DNA of 28,460 bases from Fragilaria crotonensis (taxonomy: Eukaryota; Bacillariophyta; Fragilariophyceae; Fragilariales; Fragilariaceae): NCBI GenBank assembly GCA_022925895.1, contig JAKSYS010000742.1, positions 1 through 28,460 of the forward strand. The letters run 5' to 3'. Position numbers and translations under genes: made by a program. Every line of letters starts with the position of its first letter. Within the stretch, counting starts at the first letter, position 1. Below are positions 10,229 through 19,822 of this stretch, one piece after another. Under the pieces are notes generated by a model. That model ran no database searches, was not told the origin of the DNA, and worked only from the letters and a program-made list of their open reading frames with translations.

Positions 10229-10944
10229 TTAAGATCCAAGGTGGCACAGTACTCAAGTACTGCCTCGACTGTCGAGTCCAAGAGGGCTACAAGTACTTTT
10301 CCAGCAAGTGATTGTCAATCATGAGCAGTCCGAGTACCAACGATCATCAAGTCAATGTCACAGGCTCGTAAAATCATGTGAGTCGTTGTGCCTCTAGTTT
10401 CATCGATGCAGTGTGCTGAATATTCTATCTTGTATTCGGTTGGCGTAGTTTTGTCCTGTCAGTTGCTGATGTACTGAATTTCTAAACGTTTCAATGATTT
10501 GCACACACTCAGACCTTGACGTCTGCGCTCTGAACTGAAAACCCTGTCGTTCAAAATCCAGGATGTCGATTGGGGGTTGGTGTGATGGAGCGGCAGCAGC
10601 AAATGTGGTGATGAAAGCACAACACTGCTAGTAGCAAGCAGTAACAATGTCCATACACTTTCACTGAAGACACTTATAGTCGCACTCTTAAAGCCTACTC
10701 CGTGTAATGGCGTCTTGAGATCGATGGAGTACCAGGTACTAGTAGTTGACGAGTTGTAAGTTGTGGTCAAATCAGTGGCGGCTTGTTTCAACCATTGTCC
10801 AACGAATTAATGGGTCACGAGTCACGAGTCACGAGTGGCGAACTCTCTATCATGAGATCATAACTGGCATGTGCTTCATAAGTTCATAGGCTATTACCGG
10901 TACTGTAGTTGGTGAGGCGGTACGCCAGTAGGCATCGGTAGGAG
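10229..10944. other. Spacer without a supported gene
   Basis: Contains the presumed promoter of the sulfotransferase-like gene, which starts leftward at 10228. A 110-codon minus-strand frame (10791-10459) has no recognisable motif. A three-copy 7-bp repeat lies at 10814-10834. Confidence 0.4.
10814..10834 (+). repeat. Three tandem copies of GTCACGA
   Basis: The heptamer GTCACGA occurs three times without a gap. It is a minor simple repeat close to the truncated left side of the Harbinger remnant. Confidence 0.85.
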
Positions 10945-11749
10945 ATGCGCTCACAGTGTCGCAAGAAGTCTGCTACCGGTACTGTACTACTGGAATTCTT
11001 GAACTCTACCGGTACAAGTAGTATGCACTATGCACTATACACTATACACAGGTGTGGACAACTGTTCATCCCAGGGTGCATCGGTTCCATTGATTTCATG
11101 CATTGGCAGTGGAAGAATTGTCCTTCTGCTTGGAAGGGAATGTTTCAGGGTAAGGAGGGGGTTCCGACTATGATTTTGGAAGCGATTTCCGACCACAGTA
11201 CCAGGTTCTGGCATTTCAATTTCGGAACAAGTCCTGGGGCTCTCAATGACATAAATGTGTTGGATCGGTCGCCTCTCTTTTACAATGCGGTCCGTGGAGA
11301 AGCACCAAGGGTTGATTTCACTGTCAATCATCACCAGCACTCAGTGGCATACTGGTTGGCTGACGGCATCTATCCGACATATGCGTGTTTTGTTAAGACA
11401 ATCCCAAACGCAACAACTCGCATGACTGCCCAAGAGGCAAAACGAAAGGATATCGAGCGGGCATTTGGTATACTGCAATGGGTGTCGTCTTTGGGATCGT
11501 GAAGCAATGGACACGGTGATCAGGACCTGTGTGGTCTTGCACAACAAAATCATCGATTACGAGCGTGAGGAGCACAGCATCAACGGTGGGTACATCAATG
11601 ATGCCAACTATGTACCATTGCATCACATGGTGGTGCTGCCTCGCGATCCGAATCAATCAGTTGAGGAGAGAGAAGTGCTGATGGGCAATATGCAAAACGC
11701 GGAACAACACAATTTACTCCAGCATGATTTGATGGTGGAAAGGTGGTAA
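10945..11749 (+). pseudogene. PIF/Harbinger DDE transposase, truncated and frameshifted
   Basis: The readable protein matches the C-terminal catalytic half of PIF/Harbinger (plant-transposon type) nucleases. Homology begins near 11040 with FIPGCIGSIDFMHWQWKNCP, which carries the first catalytic Asp. It continues with GVPTMILEAISD, GALNDINVLDRSPLF, VAYWLADGIYP (second Asp) and KRKDIERAFGILQ (catalytic Glu). Directly after ILQ the frame breaks near 11480, and about ten residues normally found there are missing. The protein resumes in another frame with RLWDREAMDTVIRTCVVLHN and ends at 11749. The N-terminal helix-turn-helix half is absent; the 30 codons before the homology look unrelated. Catalytic residues survive, but the deletion plus frameshift make it a pseudogene. 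It converges with its usual partner, the Myb-like gene at 12041-13318. Confidence 0.88.
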
Positions 11750-12040
11750 AGGTGGATCGCACTTAACGGCAACGACGATATGGAGGATGGAATTCTTGAC
11801 GACGGCAACATTGTTCATTGATAGAACTATCAAACCATAACAAAGTAACAACACTACTACTAGCTAGTCAGTATAGTAGTAGTGCATGATAGGGCTTGAA
11901 AGAAGCAGTGTCGGTAGTAATAGAGGAGTACTAGTATGAATTAATTGCTAGTAGTGCTACTAATCTACTAAGTCCTTTCCTCTCGCTGCGTGCGCCATTG
12001 TATTTATCGGTGTCGTTTCTTGTTCTTGTTGCTTGCTGTT
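11750..12040. other. Spacer between convergent transposon genes, with a CTA-rich hairpin
   Basis: The 3' ends of the transposase and the Myb-like gene face each other here. At 11852-11862 CACTACTACTA is followed after 11 bases by its exact complement, TAGTAGTAGTG, at 11874-11884. Further CTA/TAG-rich sequence lies near 11925-11970. This may help 3' end formation on either strand, or may simply be a simple-sequence expansion. Confidence 0.55.
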
Positions 12041-13318
12041 CTAGTTTGACAATGTAGTCAACTGCGTGTCCTCAACGTCGTCGACGTCATGATTGCTCTG
12101 GAGAGCTGCAAGGAGATTTTGAGTCGATGGGAGTGGTGGTGGTGTGCCCTGACTAAAATCCTCGCAACTGGTCATTGCATGAAGACAGATAACGGGCTGG
12201 GAACCACGTCGCTGAGCAACGTGGTCTTCAGGGACCTTGTCCTTGCGATATTCACCAGGGACCCAAAGGCCAAGTTTGTCAAAGTGTTCCTCACAGTATT
12301 CTTCTTCCTGAATCACGACCTCCTCATCATAGTCATCATCGTTCTCATGATCAGCATCTGCGTCGTCGTCTTCAACAGATTCAACAACTGCAACTTCTTC
12401 CTCTACAATTGCTGCCATATACTTATTGGATGAGTACTTCTTCCTCGTTGCCGCAAAGAAAGCTTGTGACTCAACTGCATCCTCAGGTGTTTGCATGAAC
12501 AGTTGATACGCAAACTGTTGCTGCACGAGGTCATTCTTCATTTTTGACGACGCAACAAGAGAGGCAAGACAACTGTTCCTTTCAGCAATGATGTCGGCAT
12601 TTGCCAACTCTGCCTCTGTTTTTTTCTTCTTGACATTGGAGGCCAACATCTGCTGCTTGCGATTGTACTCATTGGCTTTCGCTTTCTTTTTTCCAATGCT
12701 GGGGCATGGAGTACTACACATTCCCATACCACCAGAAGGACAAGGAGCTACAGCAATATCTCCCCCTTCTCCATCAACACCAACTGGCACTGCATTGTCG
12801 TTGTCGCAAAAGAACAAGGCATGTCAAACTCGCGAATCAATAGTAGCCATATTGATCTCATACTTGTGTAGACCAGATTTCTTCAGGACATTGTAAACCA
12901 TTTCATGCTTGAAACCTTTACCAAACTTCACAAGGAACTTCCTCTTTGCATCATTCACATAATCGTCCAAAACCCAACCACTGTGGTACTCATGGAGTAC
13001 ACTCATCAACAAACCAATGTACTTGTTCACCTCCATTGGAAGAACCTTGTTAAATGGGTTCTGGAGGGAACACGCATTGCGTCCAGCATAACCACCCCGC
13101 TGTAGTAAGAAGCTCACTCGGATCTTCTCCCAAAACATTGCTCCATTCTGATCCGTGCCAATAGCGGCATTCGTCGTCACGACGACATACGCCGAAGCGA
13201 GCATCACATCTTCATCACCCCTGAAGTTTGGCTGGCCTTTTGCACGGCCAATTTGCTGCTTGAGGGAAGAAAGCAACAGTTCATCATCATTTCCTGCTGG
13301 TGGTGCTGGTGAATTCAT
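12041..13318 (-). pseudogene. Harbinger Myb/SANT-like, NAM-associated accessory protein with one in-frame TGA
   Basis: Start taken at ATG 13318 (MNSPAPPAG); an in-frame ATG at 13369 would add a hydrophobic leader that is unlikely for a nuclear protein. Residues 30-110 carry the Myb/SANT-like domain: FRGDEDVMLASAYVVV, IGTDQNGAMFWEKI, then NKVLPMEVNKYIG and VLDDYVNDAKRKF, as in plant Harbinger ORF1 and NAM-associated proteins. The C-terminal half has the expected long charged helix (NVKKKKTEAELANADIIAER) and an acidic tail. In this superfamily the Myb-like protein binds subterminal DNA and brings the transposase to it. The same frame runs through the whole gene except for a TGA at 12826-12824, in a context (GTT TGA CAT) one transition away from CGA. 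The gene is therefore nearly intact, about 425 codons, with a single nonsense lesion. Confidence 0.8.
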
Positions 13319-13414
13319 GATTGACAATAGTAACGACGACGACGAAACAATAAGGAACAAGAGAAACAAACATCATCGACACAAAGATACCGTGTGTACG
13401 AGCACTTTTATGGC

Positions 13415-13428
13415 GCGCGGATCCGCGC
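13415..13428. repeat. 14-bp perfect palindrome GCGCGGATCCGCGC
   Basis: A GC-rich self-complementary site in the subterminal part of the Harbinger remnant, upstream of the Myb-like gene start. It is strikingly GC-rich against AT-richer surroundings and is a candidate protein-binding or cruciform site. Confidence 0.7.
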
Positions 13429-13567
13429 CCGTTTTTCATCCAGATAATACCAGGGTAGCTCTTCCGGTGGCAAATCGACATATCCGAAATGTCAAAAAAA
13501 GATTTCTAAAGACGCTACTCGAAGAAGTAGCGTTCGAAAAATAGCTCCTCCGGTGGGCATGCTCTAA

Positions 13568-13981
13568 CATGTGATGTTAAGAAAGAATTCCGGAACCTCC
13601 AGGACAGAATCGAACCTAGAATTAATGGGTGATGAGCCCTTGGAAAACTTGGATAGTTGGATCGAACATTTTTAGTATGACAATAGCGACCAAGGGCCCT
13701 CATGACCGAGTTCAATGTCTCGACCATTTTGCAAATGCCTCAATACACGCATATCTGCACCTGAATAATTCGTTTATCACCACTTAACGTTGTGCAACGG
13801 TATCAATAATTATCACGATTGGCATTCAACGCCCTTCAACGTCATTAATCTAAGTAAATTTTGGAAAAAGATATAACGGTTTTGGACTCTTCGCAGTGTT
13901 GCATCAACCTTCAGCAGAGTAATACTCAACGTCGCAACACAACAACGAAACTACATCTGAGCACACTCACAGTGCCTGCTC
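13568..13981. other. Spacer between the Harbinger remnant and the unknown two-gene locus
   Basis: No supported gene; the 70-codon minus frame at 13727-13515 crosses the transposon end and is not credible. It presumably holds the promoter of the 483-residue gene. I looked for a terminal repeat shared with the region right of 18572 and found none by eye. Confidence 0.4.
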
Positions 13982-15433
13982 ATGGCAACCTTGGCACCTC
14001 CTCACTTCTGGGATCAGGTTGAGCCCCCTTCTTGCGAGCAAGAAGAAGGGAGGGCTTTTCATCCCTGCTACTCGAAGCAGCTCAGGGCTGATCTCGTCCC
14101 AGGCACGTTTGTGCTTCTTGATGCTACGACAAATACTCACGGCAGTGGTGCCGTTGTTGCAAGAATTGTCAAGACTGTTGGAAAAACTCCGCCATTCTCC
14201 ATTGAAGTCAACATCTTTGAAGATTTTAACGAATTTGGAGCAAGAGAGGGTATCCTCTGCCCGCATGGGGTCAGTGAAAACCATTTGAAACACCTGCCTG
14301 ATGTTGTGCAGACAACGGAGGTTTGGGTGGTCGACACGACTCATGTCTCAAACTTGGCGTTTGAGTTCACTGAAGCATCGCTCCAAGATGCTTCAAACAT
14401 GTATTTTACTTGCCAAGGGATGAGGAATGCATTTATCTTACGATATAGACTCAATGTTCCAAGCGAGGAGGATTCAGATTTGAATGATTCAAGAAGGCGG
14501 TCGTTGTCAAAGGTGCCATTTGATTTTTGTCTCCCCTTTCCTTCGTGCTACCAAAATTCAAAATACCCTGATTGTTATGCTCGCCGTGTCTGGAACAATC
14601 TGTTGCTGGTTAAGTTGGAGATCACAAAGCTTCTGGGAAGGTACTCACAGCAACAGGGTCTGTATGGACGAGAATGTGCTCGTTTGTACTTCACAGCCGA
14701 GACATGGGCATTTTTATGTTTGCAGTGCACTAATTTATTTAGTGCATCTGATTTTAGAGCATCCAAGCGAATCCGCCTTCATCGAGTGATTGAGAGCGGG
14801 CTTGTGGTAAAGGCCACTCGTGTTCAAAAGTCCTGTGTTCTTCTGCGATTTGCAACAAAGACGGAACTCCAAGGCCTATGTGGCATCCTTGGAGAATCAG
14901 TTACGGCAGGCCAGAGATGCCGTCTCCCAAAAATCTCAGCACCGAAAAGCCTCTGGATTAATGATCTGATTAATGTTGTGTGCGGTTCTGACATTTGTGA
15001 ACCTACCTTTGTCTCAAGAACAACATGCGATGGAATTGATCTGGAGTTTGACGGTGCATGTGAATTGTTCATTACAATACGTTACACACGATACGCCTAT
15101 ACTAAGTCTAGCCTTGAAGTTCCAGGCAGATGCGATCCGCTGCTTTCTTCCTTGATTCATCGCATGAATCCCTACAAGCAGCATTTTATCGATGGTATAT
15201 TGGAGGAAGATGTTGAAACAGGTATTGAAGGCGACAAAGATTCCATCATTTGTGTGCATGAGAGCGATGAGTTTGAGGATGATGATGGGTGCGTCTATAG
15301 AGTTTCAAGCATGAACTCGACGCATGTGAGTGCTAAATGTTTTTATCCAAGACATGAGAATGCAATGTATGGTCGCAAAAAGGTATTTGACCTTGTGTTG
15401 ACCAAGAAATTAATCCAGCGGAGACTCGATTGA
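13982..15433 (+). CDS. Unrecognised 483-residue protein, partner of the large minus-strand gene
   Basis: A clean, uninterrupted frame from ATG 13982 (MATLAPPHFWDQ) to TGA at 15431. Residues about 30-150 contain LVPGTFVLLDA, GSGAVVARIVKT, FSIEVNIFEDF and a later VWVVDTTHVSNLAFEF. This alternation of beta strands is faintly like a BAH or other chromatin-reader barrel, but that is a guess. The middle part is rich in Cys, Arg and aromatics (AETWAFLCLQCTNLF) and the C terminus has an acidic patch (ESDEFEDDDGC). No transmembrane segment or signal peptide is visible. It converges with the large gene at 15461-18572 with only 27 bp between stop codons. Such tight packing suggests the two belong to one unit. 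I do not recognise the family, and no function is assigned. Confidence 0.65.
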   Translation: MATLAPPHFWDQVEPPSCEQEEGRAFHPCYSKQLRADLVPGTFVLLDATTNTHGSGAVVARIVKTVGKTPPFSIEVNIFEDFNEFGAREGILCPHGVSENHLKHLPDVVQTTEVWVVDTTHVSNLAFEFTEASLQDASNMYFTCQGMRNAFILRYRLNVPSEEDSDLNDSRRRSLSKVPFDFCLPFPSCYQNSKYPDCYARRVWNNLLLVKLEITKLLGRYSQQQGLYGRECARLYFTAETWAFLCLQCTNLFSASDFRASKRIRLHRVIESGLVVKATRVQKSCVLLRFATKTELQGLCGILGESVTAGQRCRLPKISAPKSLWINDLINVVCGSDICEPTFVSRTTCDGIDLEFDGACELFITIRYTRYAYTKSSLEVPGRCDPLLSSLIHRMNPYKQHFIDGILEEDVETGIEGDKDSIICVHESDEFEDDDGCVYRVSSMNSTHVSAKCFYPRHENAMYGRKKVFDLVLTKKLIQRRLD

Positions 15434-15460
15434 TAGTAGTAGAAGTTTGTCTTAATTGAA

Positions 15461-18400
15461 CTATTCATAAATGTCCTCCTCCAGCAATGCTGCTTGTGTA
15501 CGGAAAACTGGGGGCATGGTGTGATCCTCTGCATATTGGCGAATGCTAGATTCTGTGATACGACAAAGGAACACAAGTCGTCGCTGCAACCACCTTGCTA
15601 TAGGAATCAGTCGTGACTTCTTGCTGTCACCTCGAACTCCACCTCCATGACTTGTTTGTCTGAAGAAGAATGTTTTGATCAGCGAGTTCATAGCCTTCCA
15701 TCCTTGTTGCGAGTATCGATATACAAGTTCTTCCACTTGTACAGGTAGTCAGCAATGTGACCCGATCCAATCATATGAATATAATTGGTAATACCTTCTA
15801 TCTGCCACAATCGCACCCATGCCTGAAAGAACTTATCGGCATGATTCTGATAGGACGCTATCTCGGTGTTTGTGAAGTCATCCCTCTTCCAAAGCAGAAT
15901 CATTGCAGTCCTATAGTTGTTCAGCGATGTGATCCACAACGATGCGCGGGATTCGTCTGTAACGCAAAAGTCAACCAGCGTATCGAGGGAGTCAACAATG
16001 CGACGGGTTCGAACGTTATCCATTGTGATCGGGCAAATTTCCTTCTTTTTTGGATCGAAAGGGCACATCCACTGGCAAGGATCATCCTCGCTTCCAAGGA
16101 TCGACGTGTTGATTATACGTTCAATATCAGACAAAAAACGCACAACCCTTGTGTCTGCAGCATTCACATCGGGGTACAGTGATTTCTTTTTCGCGTTGGA
16201 AAGCCCCTCGATAAGAACCATTGTCAAGAGCTTGATACCATTTCGATTCTCCATGTGAAGCACACATGGAAGGGTGTGCATCAATAAGAAATATGCCCCT
16301 TCCTTTACCTCGCCGTGAGTGATTTCCTTGCCAAGTCTAGAAACTGTGACTTCGCGCTGTAGTGATTCTCGCAAACTCTCTCTCGCCGCAACTCCATGCT
16401 TCCACTGATATCAAGCCCTCTAAGCATCAGCTCGTTTGAAAGCAGTCGAGAGAATGACTGCCTCTCGAGAGCATTCATTGGCACATTGTGAATCGATGCA
16501 GCATCTGTTCTTGAGCTCGGAAGGGGATCTTCAACTTCCACATCATGACGCACCATCTTCGATTGTGCTTGTATTTCCTCGAGAGCACCATTCAACGTTG
16601 TGATTAGCTCGGCGACCTCCAACTGCATAGTTTCAACGTGCTCCGGTGTCGCCATTGGTTTGTGGAAACACATCCATTCTGTATCCAATACCGATTGCTC
16701 GTGGCACCATCTCGTGCATAAATGAGCATTTGGTGTTGCCAAGCTATGGGACTCGGTAGCACACCCAGTGCACGGTAACGTATGAACTTTAGTAGCTCCA
16801 CCTTTACACAAACCCTTCCACTGCGCGGACAAATCGCAGTTTGTCATACAACTGAATGGCATATAGCCAGTCATTTCTGTTGGCAGAGTCTCTGCTGACG
16901 TGAGATTGTCGAAGAATTGAAACAAAGGACCAAATTCAGTAAATGTTTCTTTTGTCTCGCGTCCCATCATTATCTTTAACGGGATGCAGAGATTCCGAGA
17001 CTGAGCTTTCATGGTTGTTGGGTTATCAAGCATCGGTTTCTTTGTGAGAGGACACCGGGCACCTCGGTCCGTTATCTTGATGCCTCCTGCAATGATCGAT
17101 AGGTTCTTTGAGAGGGATGCACCATCAATCGACGATGCAACAGATAAAGATCGTGTCTTCCCAACATCATCCAAGTGAAACGCACGAAGTATGCAAAGCA
17201 TGGACTTAGCAAAGTCGAATTGAACTGATTCACCCTTGGACGTCTGACTTAATTCATATGGACAGAAAGGGCGAGCAAACCACTCAACCATACCAGCCAT
17301 TCGTTTGATTTCGGATTTCGATGGGATCATTGAACCACGGAATCGTTTCAGACCTCCTGTCTCAACTCTCCGAAGAACATCAATGCCTTCGTATGAGAGA
17401 GTCTCTTTCAAGACATTGTATGGTGTAAAAACGTTATCACGAAAGTGCTTGCGGGCAAGCTTCAGCAGTTCTGGTACCGATCCGTCTTGAGTCCACACAG
17501 CCTGCGCTACTAAGGCACCTGTTCGTTTCGTTCCCCAGCGAGAATGCCTTCCCAGCACATCGTTGATAGCTTCCATCACTTCATGCTTGAAGCTGTCGTT
17601 AGAAGCATGGCTTGTACCCGTGTTGATTGTTGCCCTCAACAAAGCTGCACCCCGCAGTTTCCTATTTGCTCGAGCCATCGCACGAATTTGCTCTTGCAGC
17701 AAAGCCACCTTACCCGTGAGTTTTGTAATTTGTTCCAATTGCTGTCCCAGCAACAATTCCATGTCCCGCCGCTCAGTATCACTGGTATCAACAGAGTTTC
17801 CAACACCTGCTGCCGGTTGATTATTGACAAAAAACGAATCCTCATGATGTGTGCTGTTATCATTTCCTCCTCGTGCTGCTGGTGTTGTAGTAGAAGTTTG
17901 ATCACCAAGAAGTGTAGCAGAACCGCAATCACCAGTGATCCCGTCCTCATTTTCTTCTACACAGTCCTCCTCCTTGCTTGCATTGCTGTGTTCTTGTTCT
18001 TCTTCATCATCTGTAGTAGAATACGTAAGCAAAGTTGATGCACCATCCATCGCCATCGCGTCCGCTTGTTGAATACCTCTTGTCCGACAGTAGTCTCTTC
18101 TTAGCGAAGTTGGATGCGAGAAGCAAAGGTGACCTGCAGTACAAGCATACCGTCTCGACACTGCAGACATCTTTGTACTAGAATCTGGGAGACGAGCATC
18201 CCATAAATCACAAGGATGACAAAAAAAGAATCTCTGCCCCTCAAACGCAAAGTGTCGGTAAAGTCCAAAGTCTGAACACCTTGGTAGACTCCCTCTTAAA
18301 AAACGTGTAGTTGTTGTAGGAGGAGTTGTTGCAACTCGGTTTGTAGCACTCGGTGGCGTCGCCAATTCTGTCAGTTCTTGAATTTGAGCCCGTGTTCTTG

Positions 18401-18572
18401 TTCGTCTTTGTGGTGTCGCACTCCCATCCACACCATCAATTTGACCTGGCAAAGTGTTTGTCGACAAATTCAACTTCCTCTTTTGCCTGCGCCTTTTCGA
18501 CTCCTTCCTTGCTGCACGCCCATACGATGCTTCCACGTGAACCACCACATGTCCTGATCGTGTATGGACCAT
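15461..18572 (-). CDS. Large unrecognised protein with coiled coil and Cys-rich insert, transposase-like (two frameshifts)
   Basis: Start at ATG 18572 (MVHTRSGHVVV). Order of parts: a basic N terminus; a Cys/His cluster at about residues 112-165 (FFFCHPCDLW ... CTAGHLC ... HPTSLRRDYC); an acidic Ser/Thr linker; a coiled coil at about 266-310; then a large globular region with RWGTKRTGALVAQAVW, VASSIDGASLSKNL (Asp 483), TNCDLSAQWKGL (Asp 580) and, straight after, a CTGC...H...CTRWC cluster that could bind zinc. The frame shifts near 16373 and 15722, each consistent with one missing base. The C-terminal part reads TNYIHMIGSGHIADYLYKW, then QQGWKAMNSLIKTFFFRQT and IARWLQRRLVFLC, ending at 15461. 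Two separated Asp motifs with a zinc-like insert recall RNase H-fold DDE transposases, and I have an impression of similar repeated proteins in algae. I cannot name the superfamily or identify the third acidic residue. Confidence 0.6.
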
Positions 18573-19822
18573 GATGCTGCTGCTGATGAAGTACAGTCAA
18601 ACGATGGCTCAGTCGCAACGATGCAATCTTACAGCAACAACTGTCAACAAAAAGATTCGCGGGCATGCGGTATGACGGCTGCAATGGCACGAGAGGCATG
18701 GTTAATAAATTGACATTTTTGAAATGTCGCTTGTGTAGAAATCAACGTACAGATCAGGTTTTGAGCCACAAAATATTTGTTTGATGAAATGACTTAGTCT
18801 TTGAGGGCTGAAATCCTAGTTTTGCACCCAGACGAGTTGAGTGGTAACCCTTGTAACTGGAGCTTCATATGGCCCATATGAAGCTCCAGTTACACGGGTT
18901 ACCACTCAACTCGTCTGGGTGCAAAACTAGGGTGATTTCTAGTTACTTAAGGAATTGATTTATTTAGAGGTGTTCGCGACCGTTTCGGAGCGCGCACTAT
19001 TGAAAGTATTGCCTCTGGTCGCTATTGAACACGTCCTTGGGTTGTACTTTGACAAAAGGGTGCAAAGTGTGTATAAAAAGTTAACACGACATTATAACTT
19101 CGTCCATCCGCATCAATCAGATTCATCAGAGATTCCAATCCTGCCGCAGATTCTATAACAAAATGCACCATGTTTGATTTGTGACATCCATCCGCGCAAA
19201 AGATACGGTCGATTCTGCATGTAACACAGTGTAACACGCATTCTTTGTCAGATGTAAGGGAAATGTTATGAACAGGACGATTCGAGCACCTCTAAGCGCG
19301 ATACATCCACTTAGCATTCTACTGCTAGTAGTCGTAGATGAGATGGGAGTAAAAATGTGTTAGTGATGAGGTGGTCCCATTAGATTCAGTTTATGCGCCT
19401 TGTCACTGCGAGAAATCGGTGAGATGGACCTGGAAGATTCACCTTCGGCCTTACACACGGATTTCCTCACATCGCAGCGGATAATTTGAACACACCTGGT
19501 AGAGTCATCATGGTTGAGGTGTGCTGAGAGATTCATTGGTCTATCCAATAGTACCGGTAGCTCGTTCGATCCATCTCTAAAGATTCAAGGGGCAGCACCA
19601 AGATTCAGCTCGACGATCCCGCTGTCCGCGATACATCCATTAGTCTGCGACACGCGCACAACCATGAATGTGCTTGGCCGGAGCATGAGACCTAAGCATA
19701 AAATAATTGTGCTGAATCTTTTTTTTAGTGCTACAACTTGAATCTTTCAAATAAATTCCACAACGCTGCGATTTCTCCCACATTCAAAGAATTGCTCAAG
19801 AGAAACACTTGATCGCAAAACC
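18573..19822. other. Spacer with a long palindrome and no supported gene
   Basis: Apart from the palindrome at 18815-18931, only short frames occur. A weak inverted pair (TAGAGGTGTTCG near 18965 and CGAGCACCTCTAA near 19287) and a short direct repeat (CGCGATACATCCA near 19300, again near 19627) were seen. Both are too short to define an element. The last few hundred bases must include the promoter of the lamin-tail gene. Confidence 0.4.
18815..18931. repeat. 117-bp near-perfect palindrome (58-bp arms, one-base centre)
   Basis: The arms 18815-18872 and 18874-18931 are reverse complements except for one mismatch within AACCC(T/G)TGTAACTGG; the centre is C18873. Outside the arms, a short further match (GAAAT on the left, ATTTC on the right) continues after a 3-base gap. 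Transcription on either strand would give an almost perfect hairpin. It contains no gene. It may be a foldback element, a small-RNA precursor or a fold-back rearrangement. Confidence 0.92.

Larger units (their letters stand above)
10945..13567. mobile_element. PIF/Harbinger transposon remnant (right end present, left end lost)
   Basis: The transposase (plus) and Myb-like accessory gene (minus) are the standard two-gene content of PIF/Harbinger. The right end is GGTGGGCATGCTC at 13552-13564, followed by TAA (13565-13567), a typical TWA target site. Inside it are a 15-bp direct repeat (13456-13470 and 13542-13556, one mismatch), a short hairpin (about 13513-13532) and a 14-bp palindrome, all plausible subterminal sites. 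No matching inverted copy (GAGCATGCCC) was found to the left of the transposase, and the transposase N terminus is also missing. The left side was therefore deleted, and the left coordinate is the first ATG, not a true boundary. Confidence 0.75.
13982..18572. mobile_element. Candidate undescribed two-gene mobile element (convergent genes)
   Basis: Two large convergent genes with 27 bp between them sit directly beside a Harbinger remnant. The larger protein has features common in eukaryotic transposases: Cys/His clusters, a coiled coil, and widely spaced Asp residues in conserved-looking motifs. The arrangement mimics the neighbouring Harbinger element, but neither protein resembles its genes. 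No terminal repeats or target duplication were found, so coordinates mark only the coding span. Confidence 0.35.

Noticed and set aside
11465-11480. An intron explaining the break in the first Harbinger transposase.
   Set aside because: About ten residues expected after the FGILQ motif are absent on both sides, so splicing would not supply them; a deletion with frameshift fits better.
13600-13680. A tRNA-like GGTTCGATTCT motif on the minus strand.
   Set aside because: The flanking bases do not form a T stem, and no acceptor or anticodon stem could be matched.
18955-19298. A possible short element bounded by TAGAGGTGTTCG and CGAGCACCTCTAA.
   Set aside because: The match is only about 12 of 13 bases with no target duplication, so chance is likely.
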